Program-made: the position numbers and the translations under genes
Notes under the pieces: model-generated
What the model saw: only the letters and a program-made list of their open reading frames with translations
The model's database searches: none
Told to the model about the DNA's origin: nothing
Origin: Algoriphagus oliviformis
GTDB lineage: Bacteria > Bacteroidota > Bacteroidia > Cytophagales > Cyclobacteriaceae
Direction of reading: 5' to 3'
Assembly: GCF_017254915.1 (NCBI RefSeq)
Contig: NZ_JAFKCT010000001.1
Span: 1,116,001 to 1,180,000 of the forward strand
DNA: 64,000 bases
Shown: piece after piece, positions 44,072 to 52,392 of the stretch
Position numbering within the stretch: the first letter of the stretch is position 1
Layout of the letters: the number at the start of each line of letters is the position of its first letter

Positions 44072-44101
44072 AAAATGGCGACCCTCGGGTCGCCATTTTT
44101 T
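44072..44101. terminator. Terminator after dps
   Basis: A 12-bp perfect stem (AAAATGGCGACC / GGTCGCCATTTT) with a CTCG loop and terminal T-run. It may also serve the convergent NIF3-like gene (stop at 44141). Confidence 0.88.
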
Positions 44102-44140
44102 GTTGGTGGAGTTTTGCCCGGCGCCTTAGCGCTTGGACAG

Positions 44141-45034
44141 CTAGAATACCTGAAGCGAATTTCCCGAAGGGATGTGATGCACCGGCAGTCCGGGCATGTG
44201 CTCGATGAGCCAGTTTTTGACGAATTCAGAGCCGCCTTCCTCGCTGGCGGAGTGGCCAATCTCGATCATCGACAGCTTCATTCCGATCTCGTTTGCCACA
44301 CGGACGTACTCGGGGGTTTCCCACTCGTTGGATTCCCCGCAGACCAGCACGTCCGGGCGGTGTTCCATGATTCGCGTGATCTGCATGCGGCCGCCCACCG
44401 CTCCCGGGAGCAGGAGTACTTTGGAACAATGCTGGTCCAAGTCTCCCACGTAGCGCATAGCCGGCACACCCAATCGGGACTTGATGTGGTTGATCAGGTC
44501 GCGAAGGCGTGTTTTGGGAAGGTTGAGGATCGGGCTCTTTGGGACATAGTACGCGTCCCATCCCAAATCGCCCACCACGCCTATCCTTACGCCATCGTCC
44601 TGCATTCGGTGTACGTAGTCGTGGTTTCGCCAGAGCGTGATGCCATGTTTTTCCATCAGGTCATACTTGGCGCGGAAGACAGGGTCTTCCTGCAGGTAGT
44701 CCGTCTCATCTTGGCCTGAGAAAAAGGTAGGTTCATGGGGAATGATCAGGTTTGCCTTGAGCTCGATCGCCCGATGGATGATCTCCATGGTAGTGAACAT
44801 GGTCGTCACCACCCCAGTCACTACCGTGTCCCGCGAGCCTACTTTGATGGTGTCTACTGTCTGGGCAAAAGGCGCATTGGGCACCTCAGCGACGAAGGCA
44901 TCGATGATTTGGCCTACCGTCCAGGCTCTTTGCCTCGGCTGGGCGAGGGAGGAAAAAGGATTATAGACCAGTCCGGCTCCAGCCAGTGTGGCCGATTTGA
45001 GGAGGAATTCCCGTCGGGGATTGGGTGTCTTCAT
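44141..45034 (-). CDS. Exported NIF3-like protein (Tat signal)
   Basis: A 297-aa NIF3/YbgI-like protein (PF01784). The body shows VTGVVTTMFTTMEII, LIIPHEPTFF where the canonical family has a His-His pair, RNHD in the second metal region, and GHSASEEGG near the end. These positions bind a dinuclear metal in known structures. The His-Glu variant is noteworthy. The N-terminus PRREFLLKSATLAG is a twin-arginine signal, so unlike most NIF3 proteins it is probably exported. Activity unknown; a hydrolase role is plausible from the metal site. Confidence 0.82.
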   Translation of the reverse strand: MKTPNPRREFLLKSATLAGAGLVYNPFSSLAQPRQRAWTVGQIIDAFVAEVPNAPFAQTVDTIKVGSRDTVVTGVVTTMFTTMEIIHRAIELKANLIIPHEPTFFSGQDETDYLQEDPVFRAKYDLMEKHGITLWRNHDYVHRMQDDGVRIGVVGDLGWDAYYVPKSPILNLPKTRLRDLINHIKSRLGVPAMRYVGDLDQHCSKVLLLPGAVGGRMQITRIMEHRPDVLVCGESNEWETPEYVRVANEIGMKLSMIEIGHSASEEGGSEFVKNWLIEHMPGLPVHHIPSGNSLQVF

Positions 45035-45059
45035 AGGTCATAGGGGTTCGGTGTTGTTT

Positions 45060-45662
45060 TTATTGTGGTCTTTTTTGTTCTGGGCTGGGAGTGGAGAGGA
45101 GTAGCTCCAGCGAGGTGATCGCCGTCCATCCAAACACGATCCCGAAAACCAACCGATGGGTGAGCGGCATGGACCAAATTCCCAGCACAAAGCCCAGCAT
45201 GGATCCGAGAATCAGGCATGCCGTGATGTTTGCCCGGGTTCTCACCTTTTGGGCGAGCGTCCGATTGGAGCCCATGCGCGACAGCCCAAACATCCAACAG
45301 GCCAAGCCTAGGCAGACGGCGAGGATATGCGCTTTGGAAACCTCCGCATCAGCAAAGTCCATGGGACTCGCGATAAAGGCAAAGCCCAAACCGAAAAGAG
45401 ACAGGAATATTGCCAGCGGTCGGTCTCCCAAAAGCAGGCCGTAGGAGAGCCCGAAGGCAAACAGGAGAACACCTACTAGCGCAAATCCTATGAGGTTCCA
45501 AGCCAAGGCATGGGGAGCTCCCTTGGCACCGAGGCTGCTGACAAAGTCATCCCAAAGGTTAAAATCAGGGTTGGCAAAGCCATAGACCAGCAGTGCGGCC
45601 AAGAAAATGGCGACGGCGAGCAAGCCCAGGACGCCAGCGGCAGTCCTACTGTCGATGCTCAT
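45060..45662 (-). CDS. DUF998-like membrane protein
   Basis: A 200-aa protein with six predicted transmembrane helices. The first extracytoplasmic loop FNLWDDFVSSLGAKGAPHA resembles the DUF998 signature (SLG..G.P). No function is established for the family. It lies 26 bp upstream of the NIF3-like gene start on the same strand, so it may be cotranscribed with it. Confidence 0.75.
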   Translation of the reverse strand: MSIDSRTAAGVLGLLAVAIFLAALLVYGFANPDFNLWDDFVSSLGAKGAPHALAWNLIGFALVGVLLFAFGLSYGLLLGDRPLAIFLSLFGLGFAFIASPMDFADAEVSKAHILAVCLGLACWMFGLSRMGSNRTLAQKVRTRANITACLILGSMLGFVLGIWSMPLTHRLVFGIVFGWTAITSLELLLSTPSPEQKRPQ

Positions 45663-45702
45663 CAGTCGGACTTTTAGCTGCTTTACACATCGGTTGCACG
45701 AT

Positions 45703-46362
45703 CTAGTCCACTTTGATGTCGGAGATCCAGAGTGTACGCTTTCCTTCGGCGTTGTAGTGCTCGGTGGCGAATTTCAATGGCCCATGGCTCTCGACGGTTT
45801 CCCAAGTCACGGGACGGCCCTCGGGGCCATTTCCTCTTCTGAATACCCACTCTACGATCATGAGATTTTCGTCCAGGTACAGGTCATAGGCGTCGCCAGG
45901 GGTGTAGCCCATCCCAGGGGATTTGGGTTCGCCGGACTGGTAGAGGATGGTCAGTTTGGTAGCTGGGGTGCCTTTGATCGGGGAGGTCACGTTTTCTGCG
46001 GTCTCAAAGGTGTAGCCTTTGTCCCAGGCCAGCTGGAAAGGCATCATTGCCCAGTATTTGTCGTTGATGAATCCGCCGTCCTGCTTGGGCAGGGAGTCCG
46101 CGGTGAGGCTGTAGGTGAAGGTGGTGTCCGGTCCGGAATAGGCTACGGTGCTGTCTTGGATGTTCCATTTCCATTTTCTGGAGAGCACGTTGACGGAGTC
46201 GCGCTGCACGTTCCAGGTGTAGGCGATGGACTTCACCTGGTCAAAATTTTCGAAGCCATAGGCCTTGGCGACTTGGAAGGGCAGTGTGTCGGGCATGGTT
46301 TCCTTTTGCTGGCAGGCGACGCAGCATCCGACAAAGGCGAGGAGAAAAAGAAAGTTTTTCAT
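45703..46362 (-). CDS. Lipoprotein resembling DUF6503
   Basis: A 219-aa lipoprotein (lipobox CCVAC). The sequence has the beta-rich layout of periplasmic outer-membrane-lipoprotein-sorting-like folds (SIAYTWNVQRD, DAYDLYLDENLMIVEWVFR, HYNAEGKRTLWISDIKVD). It resembles small Bacteroidota lipoproteins of the DUF6503 type; this is a fold-level resemblance from memory and could be wrong. It precedes DUF998 by 40 bp on the same strand. Confidence 0.7.
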   Translation of the reverse strand: MKNFLFLLAFVGCCVACQQKETMPDTLPFQVAKAYGFENFDQVKSIAYTWNVQRDSVNVLSRKWKWNIQDSTVAYSGPDTTFTYSLTADSLPKQDGGFINDKYWAMMPFQLAWDKGYTFETAENVTSPIKGTPATKLTILYQSGEPKSPGMGYTPGDAYDLYLDENLMIVEWVFRRGNGPEGRPVTWETVESHGPLKFATEHYNAEGKRTLWISDIKVD

Positions 46363-46528
46363 GGATTGGGATGTTTAGCTGAGCTGAGGTTGGCGATTTT
46401 TAGGGTCGCTGGATTTTTGGTCTCAAATAAATATAGGAAATACTTTGCTGGAAATCAGGCTGGGAAGAGGAATGCGGAGCGTTGCCCTGTCCAATCCCAC
46501 AGGCATCGAGGTACAGAAAAATGGGGGG

Positions 46529-47209
46529 CTACACAAATTCATCCCTGAAGGTGCTTTCCGGCAGCGCAAGTCGAAATCCGGATAGCCTGATCGCCAGCAG
46601 TGGCGCTATGCCTCGGATGTCCGGGAAAAACTTCGGGTTGAGATCCAGCTTGTTGACCGTGGCCAATTTTCCCCATCCCGAGCCCGAAAGCCGGGTAAAG
46701 AATTTCAGCTTGTTCCAGGTTTGACAGAGCCTCAGCGGGAATAGAGCCGTGGAAAAAGGAAAGGAAAAGCCTCTGGTTTCAAATTCCGCCGAGAAGATGG
46801 TTTCATCGTTTTGGCTGATGCTTACCCAATCACGTTTTGGCGAGCTTTTCCAGGCGATAGGAGTGGGCTTTGCCGGAAATCCCCAATTCGCACGTAGGTT
46901 TTGGACGCTGGCCTCCGTATCGGCAAAGCAGTGGCTGGCGGCTTGTTTGCGCTTTTTGCGAAACCTCCCCGGGACAAAAAGCAACTGTCGAAAGGCGCCT
47001 ACGGGACTTTCTGGGTGGGTTGTGAGCAGGAGCATTCCCAGCCCGCCGCCGAATTTTCCCCTCAGCGGTTTCGGCAGCAGGGCATCGCGCTCTACCCAAT
47101 CCTTTTTGAACTTAAAGATCAGCATGATGCCATCCCCCTCGAGTTTCCAAGGGGCTGGGCTTTTCAGCACAAACTTCTTGTCCAGCAGCAGGGATCGGGG
47201 TTCAAGCAT
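46529..47209 (-). CDS. Acetoacetate decarboxylase-like family protein
   Basis: A 226-aa protein with the layout of the acetoacetate decarboxylase-like superfamily: an N-terminal GDGIMLIFKF strand, GGGLGMLLLTTHPESPVG, a central FADTEASVQNLRANWG segment and a beta-cone C-terminus. The start ATG at 47209 overlaps the last 8 bp of the SDR gene, indicating translational coupling. Members include true decarboxylases and uncharacterised hydratase/isomerase-like proteins. The family Lys nucleophile cannot be assigned by eye, so activity is unknown. It is probably part of the SDR/IlvD module. Confidence 0.6.
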   Translation of the reverse strand: MLEPRSLLLDKKFVLKSPAPWKLEGDGIMLIFKFKKDWVERDALLPKPLRGKFGGGLGMLLLTTHPESPVGAFRQLLFVPGRFRKKRKQAASHCFADTEASVQNLRANWGFPAKPTPIAWKSSPKRDWVSISQNDETIFSAEFETRGFSFPFSTALFPLRLCQTWNKLKFFTRLSGSGWGKLATVNKLDLNPKFFPDIRGIAPLLAIRLSGFRLALPESTFRDEFV

Positions 47210-47963
47210 AGGGCGAGGGGCTGATGGAGGTCCATCCCCCATCTATGATGAGGGTCTGGCCGGTGATGTGGCGTGCGGCATCGGAGAGCAAAAAGGAAGC
47301 TGCTGCCGCGATGTCGGTGGTGTTGGCTGGCCGTCCCAGGGGGGTCAGCTTGGACCAAGTGTTGACGTAGTCCGGGTCGGCCACCGTGCGCTCGGTCATG
47401 GTGGCACCCGGTGCAATGGTGTTGATTCTTATCCCAAAGGGCGCCAGCTCGATGACCAGGTTTCTGGCAAGCATTTCCACCGCAGCCTTGCTCATGGCGT
47501 AGGCAGCGAGGTTTTCGTGGCTCTGATGGGCGGTCACTGAGGAGGTGAGCAAAATGGCTCCGCCATCGGGTTGGCTTTTCATGACTCGTGCTGCGGCTTG
47601 GGTCAGAAAGAAGGTCCCGGCCTGGTTGATCCGCGCGACTTCGAAAAAGTCATCCCTAGAATAGTCGAGGAAGCTGCCGAAAAGCGTGATTCCCGCATTG
47701 GCCACTACCTGGTCGATATGGCCAAAGTGGTGCATGGCCAGCTCCACCATTTCGGAAATGACCTCCTCGGAGGAAGAGTCGCCAGAGCAACCCAAGACGG
47801 AGGCTTTTCCGCTTTGGCTGAGCGACGCCACGGCTTCTTCCGTCAGGCCTTTTTCCAGGTCGTTTAGAATGACGTGCGAGCCAGAATCGACTAGTTTACG
47901 GGCGATTTCGAGTCCTATTCCCTGCCCTGCTCCGGTGATCAGGGCGACTTTTTGATTTTTCAT
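47202..47963 (-). CDS. SDR family NAD(P)-dependent oxidoreductase
   Basis: A 253-aa classical short-chain dehydrogenase. TGAGQGIG is the cofactor-binding loop at residue 10, VANAG the structural block, Ser in LTSSVTA and Tyr/Lys in YAMSKAA the catalytic residues. The C-terminus (HITGQTLIIDGGW) is standard. An Asp after the second strand (ILNDLEKG) favours NAD. It lies between an IlvD/Edd dehydratase and an ADC-like gene, so oxidation of a sugar or sugar acid is a reasonable inference. Confidence 0.93.
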   Translation of the reverse strand: MKNQKVALITGAGQGIGLEIARKLVDSGSHVILNDLEKGLTEEAVASLSQSGKASVLGCSGDSSSEEVISEMVELAMHHFGHIDQVVANAGITLFGSFLDYSRDDFFEVARINQAGTFFLTQAAARVMKSQPDGGAILLTSSVTAHQSHENLAAYAMSKAAVEMLARNLVIELAPFGIRINTIAPGATMTERTVADPDYVNTWSKLTPLGRPANTTDIAAAASFLLSDAARHITGQTLIIDGGWTSISPSPYA

Positions 47964-47996
47964 AAATTCGTAGTTTAACCTAGCCTCACCTCACCT

Positions 47997-48078
47997 AACC
48001 CTCCAAGGGTTCGGAACCCTTGGAGGGTTTGCGCTCAAGACCCATGAAGGTTTGCGGTCATGACCCTTGGAGGGTTTA
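47997..48078. repeat. REP-like hairpin with partial tandem repeats
   Basis: A 15-bp stem (AACCCTCCAAGGGTT / AACCCTTGGAGGGTT) with a CGG loop (47997-48029), followed by two further imperfect 24-bp units that repeat GACCC(T/A)TG(G/A)AGG. The stem top GGTT-NNN-AACC matches the hairpin next to the transposase at 19100. Confidence 0.6.
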
Positions 48079-48095
48079 GTCTGACAGTTTATCGA

Positions 48096-49814
48096 TCAAT
48101 GCGAATCCCGCTTTACCTCAGACCCCGAGCTCCCCTGTAGGAAGTCGAAGTCCACCCCTTCGTGGGCTTGGTTGACCTTGTCGAGAAAAAGGTTGACATA
48201 GCCCCGCTCATAGGGGAGCTGGGTGGGTACAAACTCTTTTCTTCTCCTTTCAAACTCCTCGTCGGAGATCAGGAGATTCAGGCTGCGATTGGGTACGTCG
48301 AGGGCGATCATGTCTCCATTTTGCACAAAAGCCAAGGGGCCTCCGATGGCCGACTCAGGCGAGACGTGGAGCACTACGGTACCAAAACCAGTCCCGCTCA
48401 TTCTACCGTCGGAGATGCGGATCATGTCTTTGAAGCCCTTTTCGAGTACTTTTTTCGGCAAGCCCATATTGCCGACCTCAGGCATGCCGGGGTAGCCTTT
48501 GGGCCCTACGTTTTTCATCACCATCACGCAGGTCTCGTCGATGTCAAGGTTGGGATCGTCCACCTTGGCCTTGTAGTCGTCGATATTTTCGAACACCACC
48601 GCCCTACCTGTGTGTACAAGCAGCTCGGGGCTCGCCGCGGAGGGCTTGAGCACAGCTCCGTTGGGGCAAAGATTCCCCTTGAGCACGGCGATGCCAGAGT
48701 CGGGTTTGATGGGTTTTTCGAGCGTGCCGATGAGGTTTCTGTCCCAGCATTCCGCTTTGGAGATGTTTTCGCCTATGGTTTTTCCATTGACGGTGAGGGC
48801 GTCGGTGTGGAGGTGTTTTTCGATCTCCCGCATCACGGCCGGCAGTCCTCCGGCGTAGAAGAGGTCCTCTACCCAGTGCTCTCCGGATGGCTGTACGTTG
48901 GCGATGAGGGGGATTTTTGAGGAGAAATAGTCGAAGTCAGTCAAGTCCAGCTCGGCTCCTATACGCTTGGCGATGGCCGTCAGGTGGAGGATGAAGTTGG
49001 TGGATCCGCCCACTGCGGCATTGACCATGATTGCATTTTCGAAAGCTTTGCGGGTGAGGATGGTGCTCATCTTCATGTCTTCCCGCACCATCTCCACGAT
49101 GCGCATGCCGGTGAGGTGGGCCAGCACTTTTCTCCTGGAGTCCACGGCAGGGATGGTCGCATTGTCAGGCAGGGCAAGGCCGAGCGCTTCGACCATGGCC
49201 GCCATGGTGGAGGCAGTCCCCATGGGTGCGCAGTGTCCAGCCGAGCGGGACATGGCGGCTTCGGCCTCGATGAATTCCTCCTGGGAAAGCCTTCCCATCT
49301 TGAAGTCTTCCGCAAATCTCCAAATGTCCGAGGTGCCGATCCGTTTCCCCTTGAACCTACCTACGAGCATCGGTCCTCCCGACAGCACCAAAGCGGGTAA
49401 GTCTACCGAAGCCGCGCCCATTACAAGGGAAGGGGTGGTCTTGTCACAGCCGCACATCAGCACCACGCCGTCCATAGGGTTGGCGCGGATGCTCTCCTCC
49501 ACGTCCATGGAGGCCAGGTTGCGGAAGAGCATCGCAGTAGGCTTGATGGAGCACTCGCCGAGGGACATCACGGGGAATTCCAGCGGAAAACCGCCGGCTT
49601 CCCAGATGCCCTTCTTTAGGGCTTCTGCCAGATCGCGGAAGTGGGCATTGCAGGGGGTGAGTTCTGACCAGGTGTTGCAGATTCCGATCACGGGCTTTTC
49701 GCCCTCAAAAAGGTGGTGGGGAAGTCCCTGGTTTTTCATCCAGGATCGGTAGATGAATCCGTCTTTTCCGGTTCGTCCGTACCATTCTTGGCTACGGAGT
49801 TTTTTCTTGGTCAT
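48096..49814 (-). CDS. IlvD/Edd family dehydratase (sugar-acid dehydratase type)
   Basis: A 572-aa iron-sulfur dehydratase. NTWSELTPCN, CGCDKTTPS and SAGHCAPMGTAS carry the three conserved cysteines for the cluster, and GRMSGTGFG is the C-terminal family motif. The beginning (RSQEWYGRTGKDGFIYRSWMKN) matches the L-arabinonate/pentonate dehydratase branch and not the valine/isoleucine enzyme. With the SDR and ADC-like genes downstream (132 bp gap containing the REP-like hairpin) it suggests a non-phosphorylative sugar-acid pathway. Confidence 0.9.
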   Translation of the reverse strand: MTKKKLRSQEWYGRTGKDGFIYRSWMKNQGLPHHLFEGEKPVIGICNTWSELTPCNAHFRDLAEALKKGIWEAGGFPLEFPVMSLGECSIKPTAMLFRNLASMDVEESIRANPMDGVVLMCGCDKTTPSLVMGAASVDLPALVLSGGPMLVGRFKGKRIGTSDIWRFAEDFKMGRLSQEEFIEAEAAMSRSAGHCAPMGTASTMAAMVEALGLALPDNATIPAVDSRRKVLAHLTGMRIVEMVREDMKMSTILTRKAFENAIMVNAAVGGSTNFILHLTAIAKRIGAELDLTDFDYFSSKIPLIANVQPSGEHWVEDLFYAGGLPAVMREIEKHLHTDALTVNGKTIGENISKAECWDRNLIGTLEKPIKPDSGIAVLKGNLCPNGAVLKPSAASPELLVHTGRAVVFENIDDYKAKVDDPNLDIDETCVMVMKNVGPKGYPGMPEVGNMGLPKKVLEKGFKDMIRISDGRMSGTGFGTVVLHVSPESAIGGPLAFVQNGDMIALDVPNRSLNLLISDEEFERRRKEFVPTQLPYERGYVNLFLDKVNQAHEGVDFDFLQGSSGSEVKRDSH

Positions 49815-49916
49815 GGGTATAATGGGTTGAGCTAATTGGCTAAAAAGATAGCAAAAAACGCGAACTAGCTCAAAGCCAAAAGGGAGAAAGGCCTCCCCAT
49901 TCCCTCAGAAAAGCAC

Positions 49917-50906
49917 CTAGACCAAGCCGTCTTGCTCGATTTGCACGAGCGCCCGCTCCAGCGCGGCCAGATCGATGGTGAAGTCCGTGATGATGGACTC
50001 CTTGCCGTCGCCTTGGTTGAGCGTGTAGTAGTAGGGCAGCTCGAGTGCCGAGGCCAGGTTAAAATAGCACTGGGTCACCGAGTCCCCCAGGTTTCTAAAC
50101 TCGAGCACCTTTGCCCCCGCAGGCAAAAAGAGCATGTTGGTTAGGGCGGCGCCGTGCAGGGCGACCAAAAGAGCGGTCTCCGACATGAGCTGGATCTGCT
50201 GGCCGAGGCTCAGTTTTTCGGCATACACGATCTCAAAGCCCTTTTTCTGCAACAGAAGCTCGACATCGGCTTCGTTGTGGGCCTTGCGTTTTGGGGCAAG
50301 CTTGCGACTGATGTACACTTTTCGCCAAGGCTTGGCCTGAGGCTTCAGGCTGAGTTTGCCTCTTGTTTTTTTTGCCAAGTCGGGGAGAAAATTGGGAAAA
50401 GTGGCCGTCCTCGCCGTCAGGATGAGCTTGCCGACGTGCAGGTTTTGGCTGGCCCTGAAAAAGACAGCACGTGCTCCCGCTAGCTCCAGGGACTGCATGA
50501 CATAGGGCAGGCTTCTGAACGAATCCGGCAAAATCACCGGGCAGCCGGGCTCCCGCTCCATTCCTTCCCAAAGGCGGGGCAGGCAGTCGGTCATCCAGTG
50601 GAAGTAGTTGGCGCTCCATTCGTCCAGAATCCACATGCCCAGTGGGATTTTTTTCCAGGACTTGGGCGCACAGTACACCGCCCGCTTGGCAAACTGCAGG
50701 GGGCCGAGGTCGGCGATGTGGGTGTGGGAGGAGTAAAATTTGATTTCCCCCGGCGAAAAAACGGCATCCTGGAGCACCCAGGCATTTTTTAGGTGCACGG
50801 GGTGCTGCCGCTCAAAGGTGACTTGGAGCGACCGCTCAAAAAGAGGCAAATCCTCAGTTGCGAGGTTGACAGGCAAAGTCCGCTTGACGGTGATCTCTTG
50901 TCGCAA
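49917..50906 (-). CDS. Glycosyltransferase family 61 protein
   Basis: A 329-aa GT61 (DUF563) enzyme. YFHWMTDCLPRL and HGAALTNMLFLP are the family signatures. No ATG is available near the N-terminus; TTG at 50906 is the best start, bounded by an in-frame stop upstream. It has no signal peptide or membrane helix, so it is cytoplasmic and perhaps peripheral. It is an orphan in a region without other polysaccharide biosynthesis genes. The sugar donor is unknown. Confidence 0.85.
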   Translation of the reverse strand: MRQEITVKRTLPVNLATEDLPLFERSLQVTFERQHPVHLKNAWVLQDAVFSPGEIKFYSSHTHIADLGPLQFAKRAVYCAPKSWKKIPLGMWILDEWSANYFHWMTDCLPRLWEGMEREPGCPVILPDSFRSLPYVMQSLELAGARAVFFRASQNLHVGKLILTARTATFPNFLPDLAKKTRGKLSLKPQAKPWRKVYISRKLAPKRKAHNEADVELLLQKKGFEIVYAEKLSLGQQIQLMSETALLVALHGAALTNMLFLPAGAKVLEFRNLGDSVTQCYFNLASALELPYYYTLNQGDGKESIITDFTIDLAALERALVQIEQDGLV

Positions 50907-50935
50907 AGTGGAAAAAGGTTGGTTGGGTAAAAAAG

Positions 50936-51081
50936 AAAGAAGCTGCCTCAGAATTGCACGTTGTCACACGGAGCACCTTCCTGCATGGTAGATAGGAAGG
51001 TGGCATGTCGATTATTTCGCTTCATTAAGCCTTCGACAGCGCTCAGGCTGACAAATCGCGTCCTTTTGGGGCAGCTTCTTT
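50936..51081. repeat. MITE-like 146-bp element with 12-bp terminal inverted repeats
   Basis: AAAGAAGCTGCC at 50936-50947 and its exact complement at 51070-51081 bracket 122 bp that include a TGTCACACGGAGC stretch and, near the right end, the interspersed repeat at 51029-51053. There is no ORF inside. No clear target-site duplication is visible. It lies between murA and the GT61 gene and may also act as a terminator. Confidence 0.4.
51029..51053. repeat. Copy of an interspersed 25-bp repeat
   Basis: CTTCGACAGCGCTCAGG and the following CTGACA form a motif common in Bacteroidota intergenic DNA; a diverged copy lies inverted at 14990-15014. Confidence 0.4.
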
Positions 51082-51084
51082 GAA

Positions 51085-52392
51085 CTATGGCAGACGCTCA
51101 ATCTTGGCCCCCAAGGCATTGAGTCTCTCGTCGATGTTTTGGTAGCCGCGGTCGATCTGCTCGATATTGTCGATGACGGAAGTCCCGGTGGCCGACATCG
51201 CTGCGATCAAAAGAGCGACCCCCGCACGGATGTCAGGAGAAGTCATTTTGATGCCGCGGAGTGGATACTTTCTGTCCAGTCCGATCACTGTCGCGCGGTG
51301 CGGATCGCAGAGGATGATCTGAGCGCCCATGTCGATCAGCTTGTCCACGAAGAACAGTCGGGATTCAAACATCTTCTGGTGTACCAAAACAGTGCCTTTG
51401 GCTTGAGTGGCGGTTACCAGGATGATGGAAAGCAGGTCCGGCGTAAAGCCGGGCCAGATCTGGTCGGCCACGGTGAGGATCGATCCGTCGATGAAGGTCT
51501 CGATCTCATAGTGTTTTTGCGCGGGGATGTGGATGTCGTCGCCACGAAACTCCAGCTTGATGCCCATCCTGCGGAAAGTCTCCGGGATGATGCCCAATCG
51601 GTGGATCTGGCAGTCTTTGATCGTGATCTCAGAGCCTGTCATGGCCGCCATGCCGATGAAGGAGCCGATCTCGATCATGTCGGGCAGCATGGTGTGCGCT
51701 GTGCCCCCGAGGTGTTTGACTCCTTCGATGGTCAGTAGGTTGGAGCCCACTCCCGTGATCTTGGCCCCCATTCGGTTGAGCATGTCACAGAGCTGCTGGA
51801 GATAGGGCTCGCAGGCAGCGTTGTAGATGGTGGTGGTGCCTTCTGCCAAAACTGCCGCCATGACGATGTTGGCGGTGCCGGTCACCGAGGCCTCGTCGAG
51901 GAGCATGTAGGTGCCCTTGAGGTTTTTGCCGTCGATGTGGAAGATCTCGTTTTTCGCGTCGTAGTGGAACTCCGCCCCCAGCTTTTGGAAGCCAAAAAAG
52001 TGCGTATCCATGCGGCGGCGGCCGATCTTATCCCCGCCCGGCTTGGAGAGTTTGCCCTTGCCAAACCTGGCCAAAAGCGGGCCCAAGATCATCACGGACC
52101 CTCTCAGTGCGGAGGCTTTCTGGAGAAAGTCTTCCGTCTCGAGGTAGTCCATGTTTACCTCATCCGCCTGGAAAGAGTAGGACTCGGGGCCGAGTTTTTG
52201 CGTTTTTACCCCCATATCGGCTAACAACTCGATGAGCTTGTTGACGTCGCGGATGTTGGGGATTTTGTGGATGTCAACCTTTTCAGGCGTGAGAAGCACC
52301 GCGCAGAGGATTTGGAGTGCTTCGTTTTTTGCTCCCTGAGGGATGATTTCGCCTTTGAGTTGGGTGCCCCCGGTGACACGAAAAGATGCCAT
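51085..52392 (-). CDS. murA: UDP-N-acetylglucosamine 1-carboxyvinyltransferase
   Basis: A 435-aa enolpyruvyl transferase that catalyses the first committed step of peptidoglycan synthesis (UDP-GlcNAc plus PEP). NEALQILCAVLL and the repeated inside-out alpha/beta fold are clear. The catalytic loop reads KPGGDKIGRRRMD: the residue matching E. coli Cys115 is Asp121. Asp at this position is active and makes the enzyme insensitive to fosfomycin in characterised natural and mutant MurA. The start codon overlaps the stop of the DUF4290 gene in TAATG. Confidence 0.95.
   Translation of the reverse strand: MASFRVTGGTQLKGEIIPQGAKNEALQILCAVLLTPEKVDIHKIPNIRDVNKLIELLADMGVKTQKLGPESYSFQADEVNMDYLETEDFLQKASALRGSVMILGPLLARFGKGKLSKPGGDKIGRRRMDTHFFGFQKLGAEFHYDAKNEIFHIDGKNLKGTYMLLDEASVTGTANIVMAAVLAEGTTTIYNAACEPYLQQLCDMLNRMGAKITGVGSNLLTIEGVKHLGGTAHTMLPDMIEIGSFIGMAAMTGSEITIKDCQIHRLGIIPETFRRMGIKLEFRGDDIHIPAQKHYEIETFIDGSILTVADQIWPGFTPDLLSIILVTATQAKGTVLVHQKMFESRLFFVDKLIDMGAQIILCDPHRATVIGLDRKYPLRGIKMTSPDIRAGVALLIAAMSATGTSVIDNIEQIDRGYQNIDERLNALGAKIERLP

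Noticed and set aside
47997-48078. CRISPR or riboswitch
   Set aside because: Three decayed 24-bp units plus a hairpin do not form a repeat-spacer array, and no riboswitch core is recognised.
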